Below, piece after piece: positions 32,581 to 40,966 of a DNA stretch of 42,561 nucleotides. The stretch spans positions 1 through 42,561 of the forward strand of contig JANOBD010000031.1 of NCBI GenBank assembly GCA_031411495.1, given 5' to 3'. The notes below the pieces were generated by a model, which saw only the letters and a list, made by a program, of their open reading frames with translations, was not told the origin of the DNA and searched no databases. Origin of the DNA: JANOBD01 sp031411495. GTDB taxonomy: Bacteria > Planctomycetota > Phycisphaerae > Tepidisphaerales > Tepidisphaeraceae. How positions within the stretch are numbered: the first letter of the stretch is position 1; the number at the start of each line of letters is the position of its first letter. A program made the translations under genes and the position numbers.

Positions 32581-34335
32581 TTACCGCGCCGTCTGCAGCA
32601 ATTCGTCGAGCATGCGGTTGCTGGTCGTGATCACCCGGCTCGCCGCGCTGAAGCCGGTCGTCGTCACGATCATGTCGATGAACTCCTTGCTCAGATCGAC
32701 ATTGCTCTGCTCGAGCGAACCGGCGCGGATCGTGCCGGCACTGCCTTCGCCGGCAGTTGCCAGGATCGCATCGCCCGAGGCGCCGCTAACGGTGAAATTG
32801 TTCGATCCTTCGTCAATGAGGCCTTCGGGATTGTCGAACTGCGCCATCGCCACACGGCCGAGCGTGCGGGTGAGCCCGTTGGAGAACGCGCCTTCGATAT
32901 CGCCGTTCTGGCCGATCGAGTAACTCTTGAGCGTGCCGGTGAGAAAGCCGTCCTGCGCTTCGGGGGTGACGCGTTGTTCGGTGTCGTGGAGCGCGTGAAG
33001 CGCGCTCATATCGAGCTTGACCGGCAACGGCGTCGAGGCGCCAGTGTTGGATCGCTCGATCGTGACCGTATCGCCGACGGTGCGGACGAAGTTCCCGTGC
33101 TCGTCAAACTGGACCGTCCCGGTGCCGATGATCGATCCGTCGTCGGCGGGACTGGCGCCGGGCGTGAATGCGCCGGAGTTCGTGTCGTTGGGGCTCGTCG
33201 CGTAGTAGCGCCAGGTCGTGCCGCCATTGTTCGTGTTGGCTTCGAGCGCCATGCTGACGTTGAGGTTTACCGGAACGCCGAGCGAGTCGTAGACGGTGAT
33301 CTGCGTGTTGAGGCCTTCGCCGGTCGCATCAGAGGCCTGGGAATCGGTAAAGGCGATCGGCGCGGTGCCGTCGGAGCTTTGAAATCCTCCCGCCAGCGAG
33401 AGCGCGTTCACCTTGCCGGCGTTGCCGACAATGGTCAATCGCAGGCTGCCGGCGGGATCGGTGCTCGGCGTCGATGACGCGAGTGAAACGCCCGGCGTGA
33501 AGCCCGTCGGCGCTGACGCCAGGACCTCGGCACTCGTATTGATCTGTGAACCCTGCGCCAGGAACTCGCTCAACTGGTCGACCGTCGTGCTGGCATCGAT
33601 GGTGAAAGTGGATGTCGGCAAGCTCCCCCCACCGCGTTTCGCATCGAGTGTCAACGTGGTCCCATCTGCGAACAGCGGCGTCACCAGATCGCTGGCGTTG
33701 CGCAGATTCACCAGCGGCGTCGTGCCGGCAGGCGTCGCACCTGCGTCGTCGAGCAATGGAGGACTCTCCAGCACGCTCGCGCCGGTGCTGAGTTCGCCGC
33801 CGGCATTGAGGTTGCCCTTGAAATTGACCGACGTCGTCGCCTCGGCGATCGTCAGCGCATCCACGGGAATGTTGATCTTCTGAAGATTCCCGGGCAGCAC
33901 GTTGAAGTCCTTGTCGACCCCGTACCCCATCACATATTCGCCACGACTGCTGACCAGATCGTTGTCTTTGTTGACGTGAAACGAGCCGTCGCGGGTGTAT
34001 TTCGTCGAGCCCGAATCGACGACGAAAAATCCATCCCCTTCGATCGCCAGATCGCTCGCCACGCCGGTCGATTCCGGCGTTCCCGAGGTGAAGTTCTTTT
34101 CGATCGATGAGACCATCGCGCCCATGCCGCGCTGGCTCGGGTTGGTGCCGCCGAAGGTGCCCGACGGTGGAGAGCCGGCGCCGTCTGTGACGTAGAACTG
34201 CGGCTTGAAAAGTGCTCGGCTCGACTTGAACGCGACCGTATTCACGTTCGCGATGTTGTTGCCGATCACATTGAGCTTCTGTTGATTGACGGTCATCCCG
34301 GTCAGGCCGGTGTAGAGCGTGCTGTTGAGTGCCAT
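32581..34335 (-). CDS. flgE: Flagellar hook protein FlgE
   Basis: FlgE polymerises into the hook. The 584-residue protein is longer than the Salmonella type (about 400). The N-terminal D0 part is canonical: MALNSTLYTGLTGMTVNQQK and LNVIGNNIANVNTVAFKSSR. The conserved DLAIEGDGFFVVD and YTRDGSFHVNKDNDLVS follow. The C-terminus has IDEGSNNFTVSGASGDA and LEQSNVDLSKEFIDMIVTTT, ending in the heptad helix typical of axial proteins. The extra length is a variable outer domain at about residues 170-450. It follows flgD with a 169-base gap rich in palindromes. Confidence 0.96.
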   Translation of the reverse strand: MALNSTLYTGLTGMTVNQQKLNVIGNNIANVNTVAFKSSRALFKPQFYVTDGAGSPPSGTFGGTNPSQRGMGAMVSSIEKNFTSGTPESTGVASDLAIEGDGFFVVDSGSTKYTRDGSFHVNKDNDLVSSRGEYVMGYGVDKDFNVLPGNLQKINIPVDALTIAEATTSVNFKGNLNAGGELSTGASVLESPPLLDDAGATPAGTTPLVNLRNASDLVTPLFADGTTLTLDAKRGGGSLPTSTFTIDASTTVDQLSEFLAQGSQINTSAEVLASAPTGFTPGVSLASSTPSTDPAGSLRLTIVGNAGKVNALSLAGGFQSSDGTAPIAFTDSQASDATGEGLNTQITVYDSLGVPVNLNVSMALEANTNNGGTTWRYYATSPNDTNSGAFTPGASPADDGSIIGTGTVQFDEHGNFVRTVGDTVTIERSNTGASTPLPVKLDMSALHALHDTEQRVTPEAQDGFLTGTLKSYSIGQNGDIEGAFSNGLTRTLGRVAMAQFDNPEGLIDEGSNNFTVSGASGDAILATAGEGSAGTIRAGSLEQSNVDLSKEFIDMIVTTTGFSAASRVITTSNRMLDELLQTAR

Positions 34336-34402
34336 GAGTTTTCGTTTCCGTTTTACAGCGCCTCAGGGCGCGATGGAGATGGGCTTCGCTCCGCGCTAAT
34401 CA

Positions 34403-34461
34403 CGCGGCTCCGCCGCGCACCGTTTACCCGCTCGCCCCGTGTGATCGCCGCAGGCGAGCGG
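34403..34461. repeat. Two adjacent palindromes in the flgD-flgE gap
   Basis: CGCGGC/GCCGCG at 34403-34417 with a three-base loop, and CCGCTCGCC at 34428-34436 pairing with GGCGAGCGG at 34453-34461. Both are perfect. The rest of the gap (34336-34504) holds no gene. Confidence 0.55.
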
Positions 34462-34504
34462 ACTTCTTACCGTCGTGTTTCCATAAGCAATCGAAGTGCC
34501 GCGA

Positions 34505-34996
34505 TCACTTGCCGATCGCGCCGGCCGAGTTCTGCACCGCCTTCGACAGGTCCGAATTATCGCCTTCGACGCTGGTCACCTTCTCGAGTGGCAGCACCGC
34601 ATTGGTGCTGAGCTTGAGCAGCACCTTGCCGTTGCTGATCGATACCCCTTCGACGGTTCCCGAGATCGTGGTCGGCTTCCCTTCGGCATCGAGATCGCCG
34701 GGACCCTGCACGTCCTTCCCGATCAGGTTCGATGCCGCGCCGATGTTGTTCTGCAGCACCATCGTCTGGATCGAGTCGGTCAACAGCTTCTGATTCGCCG
34801 TCAGGTCCTGCTGGCTCTGCAACTGGCCGATCTGGCTCATCTGCGCGAGGAGCTGTTCGTTTTTCGCAGGCTCCATCGGGTCCTGATTCTGAAGCTGCGT
34901 GACCATCATGTGGATGAAGTCAGCGACCTGGAGCTTGCTCTTGGGATTGACCGTCGAAACTGGCGTCGCCGTATTGAGTGTGTCGATCGTGGGCAT
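34505..34996 (-). CDS. flgD: Flagellar hook assembly scaffold FlgD
   Basis: FlgD caps the growing hook. I start at the ATG at 34996 because GGAG lies eight bases upstream, giving 163 residues. An upstream in-frame ATG at 35023 overlaps the fliK stop (TGATG) and would allow coupled translation. The N-terminal region contains the family signature: KSKLQVADFIHMMVTQLQNQ, DPMEPAKNEQLLAQMSQIGQ. It continues with ASNLIGKDVQ and a beta-rich part carrying GTVEGVSISNGKVLLKLS. It is shorter than the enteric form (about 230), since the C-terminal Fn3-like domain is missing. Confidence 0.93.
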   Translation of the reverse strand: MPTIDTLNTATPVSTVNPKSKLQVADFIHMMVTQLQNQDPMEPAKNEQLLAQMSQIGQLQSQQDLTANQKLLTDSIQTMVLQNNIGAASNLIGKDVQGPGDLDAEGKPTTISGTVEGVSISNGKVLLKLSTNAVLPLEKVTSVEGDNSDLSKAVQNSAGAIGK

Positions 34997-35022
34997 AGGT
35001 GGATCTCCGTGAAATGGGCTCA

Positions 35023-36360
35023 TCAGGCGACAAGGTCGAGGTCATCGGTTCCGAAGGCGAGCCTGCGCCACATCTTTTTGACCATGTCTTTGCGGTGCTG
35101 TTCGCTCTGCTGCGACTGCGAATCGAAACCGCGCTGTTGTTGCTGTTGCGAGTCGCTGTTGGATTTGGACTGAGACGACTCGGACGGCGCGGCCTGGCGG
35201 ACTTCGATCCGATCGACGGTCACGCCCGATGATTCCAGCGACGACTTGAGGTGCTGCAGGCTGTGACTGAGCAACTGCGTGGCCTGCTCGTTGTCGGTCG
35301 TGAATGTCGCGGTGAACCGGCCCTCGACCATCTTCACCGCGACCTGCAACGCGCCCAGTTCCGGCGGATCGAGCCGGACGTTCATCGTCCCGCCGCCGGC
35401 GAGCGATTGCGTCCGCACGCTCGTCACCACCTGGTCTACATTGTCGTGCGCGAACTTCTGCTCCGGTGTGAGCGTCGGCAGCGGCTCGACCTTCACCGTC
35501 TGTGTCGCCTCATGCTTCGTCACCTGTTGTACGGACGATTGCAGCGAATCGAGCGTGCGATCGAAGGTCGATGGCGCCTCTTTCGTCTCGCTCGCCTTCG
35601 GCGCATCTGCCAGCTTGGCTACCTCTTTGCCCAGCAGATCACCGGACGGCTCATGTTCCTCGCCGCCGGATTCGGATTGGTTCTCGCTCGTGACGGCGAC
35701 ATCCGGCTGCTGGGCAGTCGCGTCCATCCTGGAGACGAGGTCGTGCAGTTTTCCGTTGTCGGTTGTCTTCGAGGACGGTGTCGCGACGGATTGCGCTTTG
35801 CCGGCGATCTCCTGCACCTGGGTCGCAGCTTCATCGACACCCGACTGCACGGTCGGTGCGCTGCTATTGTCGCCGATCGCGATCGCGGTAGAAACTTCAG
35901 GTTGATCTTCGGTCTTCGCATCCGTCAGCGGCGCGTCGATCGGCGGGTTGGCGATCGCCACCACCGGTGTTCCGTCGATGGGAGATTCGTCTATCGCTGC
36001 CGGCTTCTTCTCCTTGGGATCGGCCGACTTCTCCTTCACCGCAGCCAGCTTCGCATCGGGTTGATCCGACGCCTGTCGATCATTATCTGATCGGCCGGCT
36101 CGGCTGGCTGGCGAAGCCTCCTGGGCGCGACTGTCATCCGCTTGCTGCCGCCCGGACTCATCCGCGCGGGCATGACGATGGATCGTCCGCTCGTCCTGCG
36201 GTCGAAGGGCATGATCGATCGGCTTGGCAGTCGGTCGGTCCGTGAGATGTGAATCCAGACGCGCCTGGAAATTCCCCGCGCTCGACGAAGACGAAGCGGA
36301 GCTGGACTGAACGGAATCGCGCGGTTGGAAGAAACGTTGCTGGAGTGAGGCGGCCTGCAT
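35023..36360 (-). CDS. fliK: Flagellar hook-length control protein FliK
   Basis: FliK measures hook length and triggers the FlhB switch. The 445-residue protein has a long disordered, Ser/Asp/Lys/Ala-rich N-terminal region. The conserved C-terminal domain is GGGTMNVRLDPPELGALQVA, KMVEGRFTATFTTDNEQATQ, LLSHSLQHLKSSLESSGVTV. It ends in a Gln-rich stretch (SNSDSQQQQQRGFDSQSQQS), also typical. Low conservation outside the C-terminal domain is normal for the family. It lies between the MotE-like gene and flgD; its stop overlaps an in-frame flgD ATG. Confidence 0.92.
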   Translation of the reverse strand: MQAASLQQRFFQPRDSVQSSSASSSSSAGNFQARLDSHLTDRPTAKPIDHALRPQDERTIHRHARADESGRQQADDSRAQEASPASRAGRSDNDRQASDQPDAKLAAVKEKSADPKEKKPAAIDESPIDGTPVVAIANPPIDAPLTDAKTEDQPEVSTAIAIGDNSSAPTVQSGVDEAATQVQEIAGKAQSVATPSSKTTDNGKLHDLVSRMDATAQQPDVAVTSENQSESGGEEHEPSGDLLGKEVAKLADAPKASETKEAPSTFDRTLDSLQSSVQQVTKHEATQTVKVEPLPTLTPEQKFAHDNVDQVVTSVRTQSLAGGGTMNVRLDPPELGALQVAVKMVEGRFTATFTTDNEQATQLLSHSLQHLKSSLESSGVTVDRIEVRQAAPSESSQSKSNSDSQQQQQRGFDSQSQQSEQHRKDMVKKMWRRLAFGTDDLDLVA

Positions 36361-36370
36361 CGCGACCCTT

Positions 36371-36400
36371 TCGCTGCGAAACGTGTCGGCGTCGCAGCGA
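36371..36400. repeat. 9-bp palindrome in the motE-fliK gap
   Basis: TCGCTGCGA at 36371-36379 pairs perfectly with TCGCAGCGA at 36392-36400. It takes up half of the 60-base gap. Confidence 0.55.
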
Positions 36401-36420
36401 CCGAAATCGATCCGTCGATT

Positions 36421-37134
36421 TCATGACTGCGAGGCTGGCGTGTTCGCCACTTCCGGTGGCTTGGTCGCATCCTGCGTAACGCCGTTCTTGCGCATCTTTT
36501 CCAGCAGGCTTTGCGCCATGCTGATTTCCGCGGGCGTCTTGAACTCCTTCAAGATGCTCGACACCCGGCGAGGTTCCATTGCCTGCAAGTACCGTACCAC
36601 TGTCTCTTCATCCAGCGTCGAAAAAATATCCTTCACCTGCTTGGCCTTCATCGCGTCGTATACCGCAAGGCTGTCCTGAAAGCCCTTGTCGGCGGCGGCG
36701 AGGGTTTCGCTCTTGTCGCGGTCATCGATCTTTTTCTCGCGCGCGGCGAGCGCGGTGCGATCTCGCGTGAGCTGCGCCTGCGCAAAATCGACCTGCCTGC
36801 GCAGATCTGTCACCTCGCGGCGCTGCCGATCGATCTGCGCCGACATCGATTCGAATGTCGCCCGGACAAACTCGTTCTGTTCCGCTGCGGTCATGCCCGC
36901 GGTCTTCACGAGCAGTTCATCGATGCTCATCATCGGGTCGCTGGGGTCGGTTGATGCGGGCTGGGTGCTCGGCTGAGTGGCCGGCTGCGTCGCGGGGAAG
37001 AGGATCTGCGCGATCTGTTTGCCCTTGTCCTTGTCGAGCTTGCCGCTGCCGACGAGATAGCCGATTCCCCCGGCAAGTCCGAGGAAATTGAGTGCGAGCA
37101 CCAGCAGAACGAGCAATCCGACCTTCTTGATCAC
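36421..37134 (-). CDS. MotE-like flagellar protein (MgtE-N/FliG-N-like domain)
   Basis: A 237-residue protein with an N-terminal membrane helix (KKVGLLVLLVLALNFLGLAG), a Pro/Gln/Thr-rich linker (ATQPATQPSTQPASTDPS) and a coiled coil at about residues 90-140. A C-terminal MgtE-N-like helical domain follows (VKDIFSTLDEETVVRYLQAM then EPRRVSSILKEFKTP). This is the layout of MotE, a periplasmic stator chaperone in alphaproteobacteria, and of the FliJ-adjacent motE-like genes in other phyla. It overlaps fliJ by four bases, so the two are coupled. Name and role are by architecture and place. Confidence 0.75.
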   Translation of the reverse strand: MIKKVGLLVLLVLALNFLGLAGGIGYLVGSGKLDKDKGKQIAQILFPATQPATQPSTQPASTDPSDPMMSIDELLVKTAGMTAAEQNEFVRATFESMSAQIDRQRREVTDLRRQVDFAQAQLTRDRTALAAREKKIDDRDKSETLAAADKGFQDSLAVYDAMKAKQVKDIFSTLDEETVVRYLQAMEPRRVSSILKEFKTPAEISMAQSLLEKMRKNGVTQDATKPPEVANTPASQS

Positions 37135-37649
37135 GCCGCACTACCTCCGACGATGGAAAGCGACCCGCTTCCGTCAGAGAGCGGAACGCTCGCCGCTTCG
37201 ACTTGAAGATTGTGATAGGCGATCTGCATCGCGACATCGTCCGCAGCCCCAAGCTCGCGGCGATCCTGCTCGGCGACCCACCGGGTCTTCTGCTTGTCAC
37301 GCAGGACCTCGATCGCCTTGCGGTTCTTCGCCGCGTCCGCCAGCTTCCGCTGTCTTGCCTCGACGGCGATGCGTGCCCGGGCGATCTTTTCCGCCAGCGT
37401 AAAGACCTGCTGCTTCATCGCCACCAGATACCGACGATGGGTGGCGATAATCGACTGATGGAGCGTGCCGACAAGATGTTCGCTGCGCATCGTGTCGTTT
37501 GCGGTGCGAATCTGCGTCTCGACTTCGGCCAGTTCGTCGAGGAGTCGCTTCTGAGCGAGTTGGGCTTCGTACAGATCTCTCTTGCAGAGCGTTTCTTCAA
37601 GTTCGCGCTGCTCGAGGACCGTTTGCAGACCGAAAACGAATCGCGCCAT
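37131..37649 (-). CDS. fliJ: Flagellar export protein FliJ
   Basis: FliJ is the coiled-coil stalk of the export ATPase, like the gamma subunit of F-ATPase. The 172-residue product begins MARFVFGLQTVLEQRELEET, which fits the FliJ start (F..xL..vL..r...E), and is almost all helical with Lys/Arg/Glu/Ala-rich heptads. Sequence conservation is weak in this family. The assignment rests on length, coiled coil and location directly after fliI. Confidence 0.88.
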   Translation of the reverse strand: MARFVFGLQTVLEQRELEETLCKRDLYEAQLAQKRLLDELAEVETQIRTANDTMRSEHLVGTLHQSIIATHRRYLVAMKQQVFTLAEKIARARIAVEARQRKLADAAKNRKAIEVLRDKQKTRWVAEQDRRELGAADDVAMQIAYHNLQVEAASVPLSDGSGSLSIVGGSAA

Positions 37650-37694
37650 GGGACATCCTTGTCAGAATATGGGTCGTCACTCCATTGACGGCCA

Positions 37695-39056
37695 TCACTT
37701 CCGTTGCGAACCCTGTGCCACCGCCGGCGGCCGCTTTGCGATCAGGTCGAGCGCCATGCACAGTTCATTAAGTTGCTTTCGTGAGTCCTCGCCTTGCAGT
37801 CCGATTTTCAGATCCTGCTTGATGAAATCGATGATTCGGGGACGGGCCTCCAGCGCCAAGTCCTGCTGGGGGTTGTTCCCTTTGACATAGGCGCCGATCG
37901 ATACCAGGTCTTCGATCTCCTGATACGTCGCCAGGAGCGACAAAACCCGCCGGGCCTGATCGACCTGTTCCTTGGGCGCCACATCCGATCGAACACGGCT
38001 GATACTCTGGATCACGTCGACCGCCGGGAACTGTCCGGCGTTCGCCAGTGTGCGGTTGAGCCACAGGTGGCCGTCGGTGATGCCCTTGACCGCATCGGGA
38101 ATCGGCTCATTGAAGTCGTCTCCCTCGACCAGAACCGTGTAGAAGCCGGTGATCGAGCCCCGGGGCGTCTTGCCGGCGCGCTCGAGAATCTCGGGCAGGA
38201 GCGCGAACACGCTCGGCGGAAACCCTTTCGTCGCCGGCGGCTCGCGCGCGGCCAGGCCGATCTGGCGCTGCGCCTGGGCGAGCCGCGTGAGCGAATCCAT
38301 CATCAACAGGACATTTTTGCCCTGATCGCGAAAAAATTCGGCAACCGTGCAGGCGACCTTCGCCGCACGGACTTTCAACAGCGGCGTGTCGTCACTCGTA
38401 CTGACGATGAGCACACACCGCTTGAGCCCTTCTTCGCCCAGCGCGTGTTCCATGAACTCCTGCACTTCGCGGCCACGTTCGCCGATGAGTGCGACGACCG
38501 AAATGTCGGCGCTCGTGTTCTTGGCGATGGCGCTCATCAGCGTCGACTTGCCCACGCCCGGGCCGGAGAAGATGCCCATGCGCTGGCCCGTCCCGCAGGT
38601 GTGCAGCGCATCGATGCAGCGGACGCCGGTGTAGAGCGGCTGGCGGATGACGGCCCGGTCCATCGGCGCGATCGACTTCTGATCGATTCGCCGCGCCACG
38701 CCGCCGACGATCGGACCCCGGTTGTCGAACGGTCGGCCCATCCCGTCGATCACCCGGCCCAGCAGCTTGTCGGTGCAGAAGATCCTCGGGGTCGCGCTCT
38801 GCGCCGAAACGCGATCCCCGCGCGAGACGCCGCCCACATCCGAGAGCGGCATGAGCAAAGTTCGATCCGACGTGAATCCGATCACTTCGGCGTCGCAGGT
38901 GCGGCCCGAAGCCGTCGTGATCTGACAGAGACAACGCAGCGGCACCGGCAGATCGGATGCCTCGATCGTCATGCCGGCGATGCCGGTGACCGTCCCGGTG
39001 ATGCCGAACCGGATCGCCGAGTCGACCGACTGAAGTTGTTCGGCGAACAGGCTCAT
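37695..39056 (-). CDS. fliI: Flagellum-specific ATP synthase FliI
   Basis: FliI powers export as a hexameric ATPase. The 453-residue protein has the Walker A motif MGIFSGPGVGKSTLMSAI at about residues 161-178 and VALIGERGREVQEFMEHALG. The Walker B segment is KNVLLMMDSLTRLAQAQRQI, and the family signature GFPPSVFALLPEILERAG follows. The C-terminal helical domain is as expected, with DLVSIGAYVKGNNPQQD. It overlaps the fliH stop by four bases at its start. Confidence 0.97.
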   Translation of the reverse strand: MSLFAEQLQSVDSAIRFGITGTVTGIAGMTIEASDLPVPLRCLCQITTASGRTCDAEVIGFTSDRTLLMPLSDVGGVSRGDRVSAQSATPRIFCTDKLLGRVIDGMGRPFDNRGPIVGGVARRIDQKSIAPMDRAVIRQPLYTGVRCIDALHTCGTGQRMGIFSGPGVGKSTLMSAIAKNTSADISVVALIGERGREVQEFMEHALGEEGLKRCVLIVSTSDDTPLLKVRAAKVACTVAEFFRDQGKNVLLMMDSLTRLAQAQRQIGLAAREPPATKGFPPSVFALLPEILERAGKTPRGSITGFYTVLVEGDDFNEPIPDAVKGITDGHLWLNRTLANAGQFPAVDVIQSISRVRSDVAPKEQVDQARRVLSLLATYQEIEDLVSIGAYVKGNNPQQDLALEARPRIIDFIKQDLKIGLQGEDSRKQLNELCMALDLIAKRPPAVAQGSQRK

Positions 39057-39856
39057 GGTTTGGGATCAGCCTTGGTAGGGGCGAGGCTCGGCTCGCCCGG
39101 CGTTGGTAGCGGCGCATCCGCGGTCCCCTGCAAGGTGACAGGCGACGCAAGCGTCGTCCCTACTGGTTCGATCTCACACGCCAGTTCTGCGGCGATCCGG
39201 TCGATCTGCTTGTTCAATTCCGCATCGATCACGCCGCCGGCGCTGTACACCCGGCAACCCCCGGTGGCGATCGATGCGTCCTCGCTCAGTTCGACCTGCT
39301 GCATCGTCGGCCACTGCAATTTAAGTTGGGGCAGGAGCGATTCGATCGCCTGCTTCTGTGAAGGATGGATCGCGATGCGAATCGCAGCCTTGCTCATGAC
39401 GAGCCGGACGGCTTCGTGAACGTTCGCCTGGACGATGGCGGGGTCGCGCTGCGCGACAAAGCCCGTCACGCGGCGGGCGATCGCGAGCGAAAGCGGGATG
39501 AGCTCGCTGCGCGCTTCCTGCTGGATCGACTGGAGACGTGCATCCAGTTCCCTGGCGGCCTTGGTGAGCACGCCGACCGTTTCGATGAGCTTGGCCTTCT
39601 GCTCGGCGAGCGCCTGGTTGCGTGCCTGGGTCGTCGCCTGTTCGCGGCCTTCCTTTTTGCCCTGTTCGATGCCGAGGGCCTTGCCTTCGAGCGACGCATT
39701 CGCTTTGAGCTTGTCGGCCTGGACTTTGGCATCGGCGAGGAGTTGATCGGCGTGCACCTTCGCCCGCGCGATGATCTGCCGCGCATGCTGTTCGATGTCC
39801 GCCATCGAAAAGGCGGCGCTGGTCATGGGGACATTGTCGGCTTTGATGAGGGGCAT
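39053..39856 (-). CDS. fliH: Flagellar assembly protein FliH
   Basis: FliH binds FliI and FliN and regulates the ATPase. The 267-residue protein has a long Ala/Lys/Glu-rich coiled coil (ARQIIARAKVHADQLLADAK, VQADKLKANASLEGKALGIE, QGKKEGREQATTQARNQALA) and a V-ATPase-E-like C-terminal domain: LSLAIARRVTGFVAQRDPAI, GGCRVYSAGGVIDAELNKQI, DRIAAEL. The last ~35 residues, after about 231, are an odd Pro/Thr/Ala-rich tail encoded by a palindromic element (39075-39163). The start at 39856 lies next to another repeat element. A four-base overlap links it to fliI. Confidence 0.93.
   Translation of the reverse strand: MPLIKADNVPMTSAAFSMADIEQHARQIIARAKVHADQLLADAKVQADKLKANASLEGKALGIEQGKKEGREQATTQARNQALAEQKAKLIETVGVLTKAARELDARLQSIQQEARSELIPLSLAIARRVTGFVAQRDPAIVQANVHEAVRLVMSKAAIRIAIHPSQKQAIESLLPQLKLQWPTMQQVELSEDASIATGGCRVYSAGGVIDAELNKQIDRIAAELACEIEPVGTTLASPVTLQGTADAPLPTPGEPSLAPTKADPKP
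39075..39163. repeat. REP-like palindromic element within the 3' end of fliH
   Basis: The ends are inverted: GTAGGG at 39075-39080 and CCCTAC at 39158-39163. Inside are two hairpins, GGGCGAG/CTCGCCC at 39079-39098 and GGCGACGC/GCGTCGTC at 39141-39158 (two-base loop, one G-T pair). This looks like an interspersed repeat that has been taken into the reading frame. Being a repeat family is inference; only this copy is in the window. Confidence 0.6.
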
Positions 39857-39862
39857 TGGAAT

Positions 39863-39926
39863 GCGGGATGTGGGATGAGGGATGAGGGAAGAACCGACTT
39901 GTTCATCCCTCCGCCCTCATCCCTGC
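39863..39926. repeat. GATGAGG-type interspersed inverted repeat, copy 2
   Basis: Left arm about 39863-39894 (GCGGGATGTGGGATGAGGGA and so on); right arm 39901-39926 (GTTCATCCCTCCGCCCTCAT and on). The loop is short. The right arm matches that of the copy at 32364-32466 almost base for base. It fills the fliG-fliH gap. Confidence 0.72.
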
Positions 39927-39928
39927 TC

Positions 39929-40936
39929 TTAAACGATCATTTCCTTCTCGCCGCCGCGGCCGGCGATGACGATTTCGCCGGTGTCTTCCAGGCGACGCAC
40001 CACGTCGACGATCTTCTGCTGCGCCGCTTCCACGTCGCTGACGCGAACCGGTCCCATGAACTGCATGTCTTCGGCAATCAGCTGGGCCGCACGCTCGGAC
40101 ATGTTCTTGAAAATCTTCTGCTTGAGTTCGTCGCTCGCCGTCTTGAGCGCGAGTGCGAGCGTGTCGTTTTCGATCTCCTTGAGCACCATCTGGATGCCCT
40201 TGTCGTTGACCTTGGCCACATCGTCGAACACGAACATGAGACGACGAATCGACTCGACCAGATCCGGATCTTCCGCCTCCAGGCCTTCCATGATCGCCTT
40301 CTCGGTACTGCGGTCGGCAAGGTTGAGCATCTCGGCGACGCTGGTGACGCCGCCGGCTTTTTCGAACGTCTGGCTGACGATGTCGGAGAGGCGATGTTCG
40401 AGCCCGCGCTCGACTTCCTTGATCACTTCAGGGTTCGTCTGCTCCATGTTCGCGATGCGCTTGACGACCTCGATCTGCTTCTGGCTCGGCAGGCCGATGA
40501 GGATCTCGCTCGCCTTGGCGGGCTGAAGATGTGCAAGGATCAGCGCGATCGTCTGCGGGTGTTCGTCCTGAATGAACGTGAGGAGGTTCTCGCTCTCGGC
40601 ACGCTGCAGGAAGCTGAATGGCGTCGTCTGCACCTGCTGCGTGACCTGCTTGATGATCCGCTTGGCGTCTTCTTCGCTCAGTGATTTGGTAAGCAGCATC
40701 TTGGCGTAATCCAGTCCGCCCTCGGCGAGGTGCTGATTCGCCATCGCCATGTGGTAATACTCGCCGAAGACTTCGCGCCGCATGTCGGGCGTGATCTCGC
40801 GGACCTGCGCGATTTCGCGCGAGACTTCCTCGACGACTTCGTGCGGGAGCCGCTTGAACACTTCGGCGGCGCGCTCTTGATCGAGCGTGAGCAGCAGAAC
40901 CGCGGCCTTTCGAACACCTGTGAGCTTGTCGGCCAT
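39929..40936 (-). CDS. fliG: Flagellar motor switch protein FliG
   Basis: FliG links the MS-ring to the C-ring and contacts the stator. I start at the ATG at 40936 (MADKLTGVRKAAVLLLTLDQ), for 335 residues; a GTG-type start at 40963 is less likely. The N-terminal FliF-binding part is followed by the middle domain with LTFIQDEHPQTIALILAHLQ, PAKASEILIGLPSQKQIEVV and VERGLEHRLS. The C-terminal domain holds EKAIMEGLEAEDPDLVESIR and RLMFVFDDVAKVNDKGIQMV, with charged torque-helix positions. It immediately follows fliF. Confidence 0.96.
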   Translation of the reverse strand: MADKLTGVRKAAVLLLTLDQERAAEVFKRLPHEVVEEVSREIAQVREITPDMRREVFGEYYHMAMANQHLAEGGLDYAKMLLTKSLSEEDAKRIIKQVTQQVQTTPFSFLQRAESENLLTFIQDEHPQTIALILAHLQPAKASEILIGLPSQKQIEVVKRIANMEQTNPEVIKEVERGLEHRLSDIVSQTFEKAGGVTSVAEMLNLADRSTEKAIMEGLEAEDPDLVESIRRLMFVFDDVAKVNDKGIQMVLKEIENDTLALALKTASDELKQKIFKNMSERAAQLIAEDMQFMGPVRVSDVEAAQQKIVDVVRRLEDTGEIVIAGRGGEKEMIV

Positions 40937-40966
40937 AGACTTCCCGTTCCGATCGACCACCACGAA

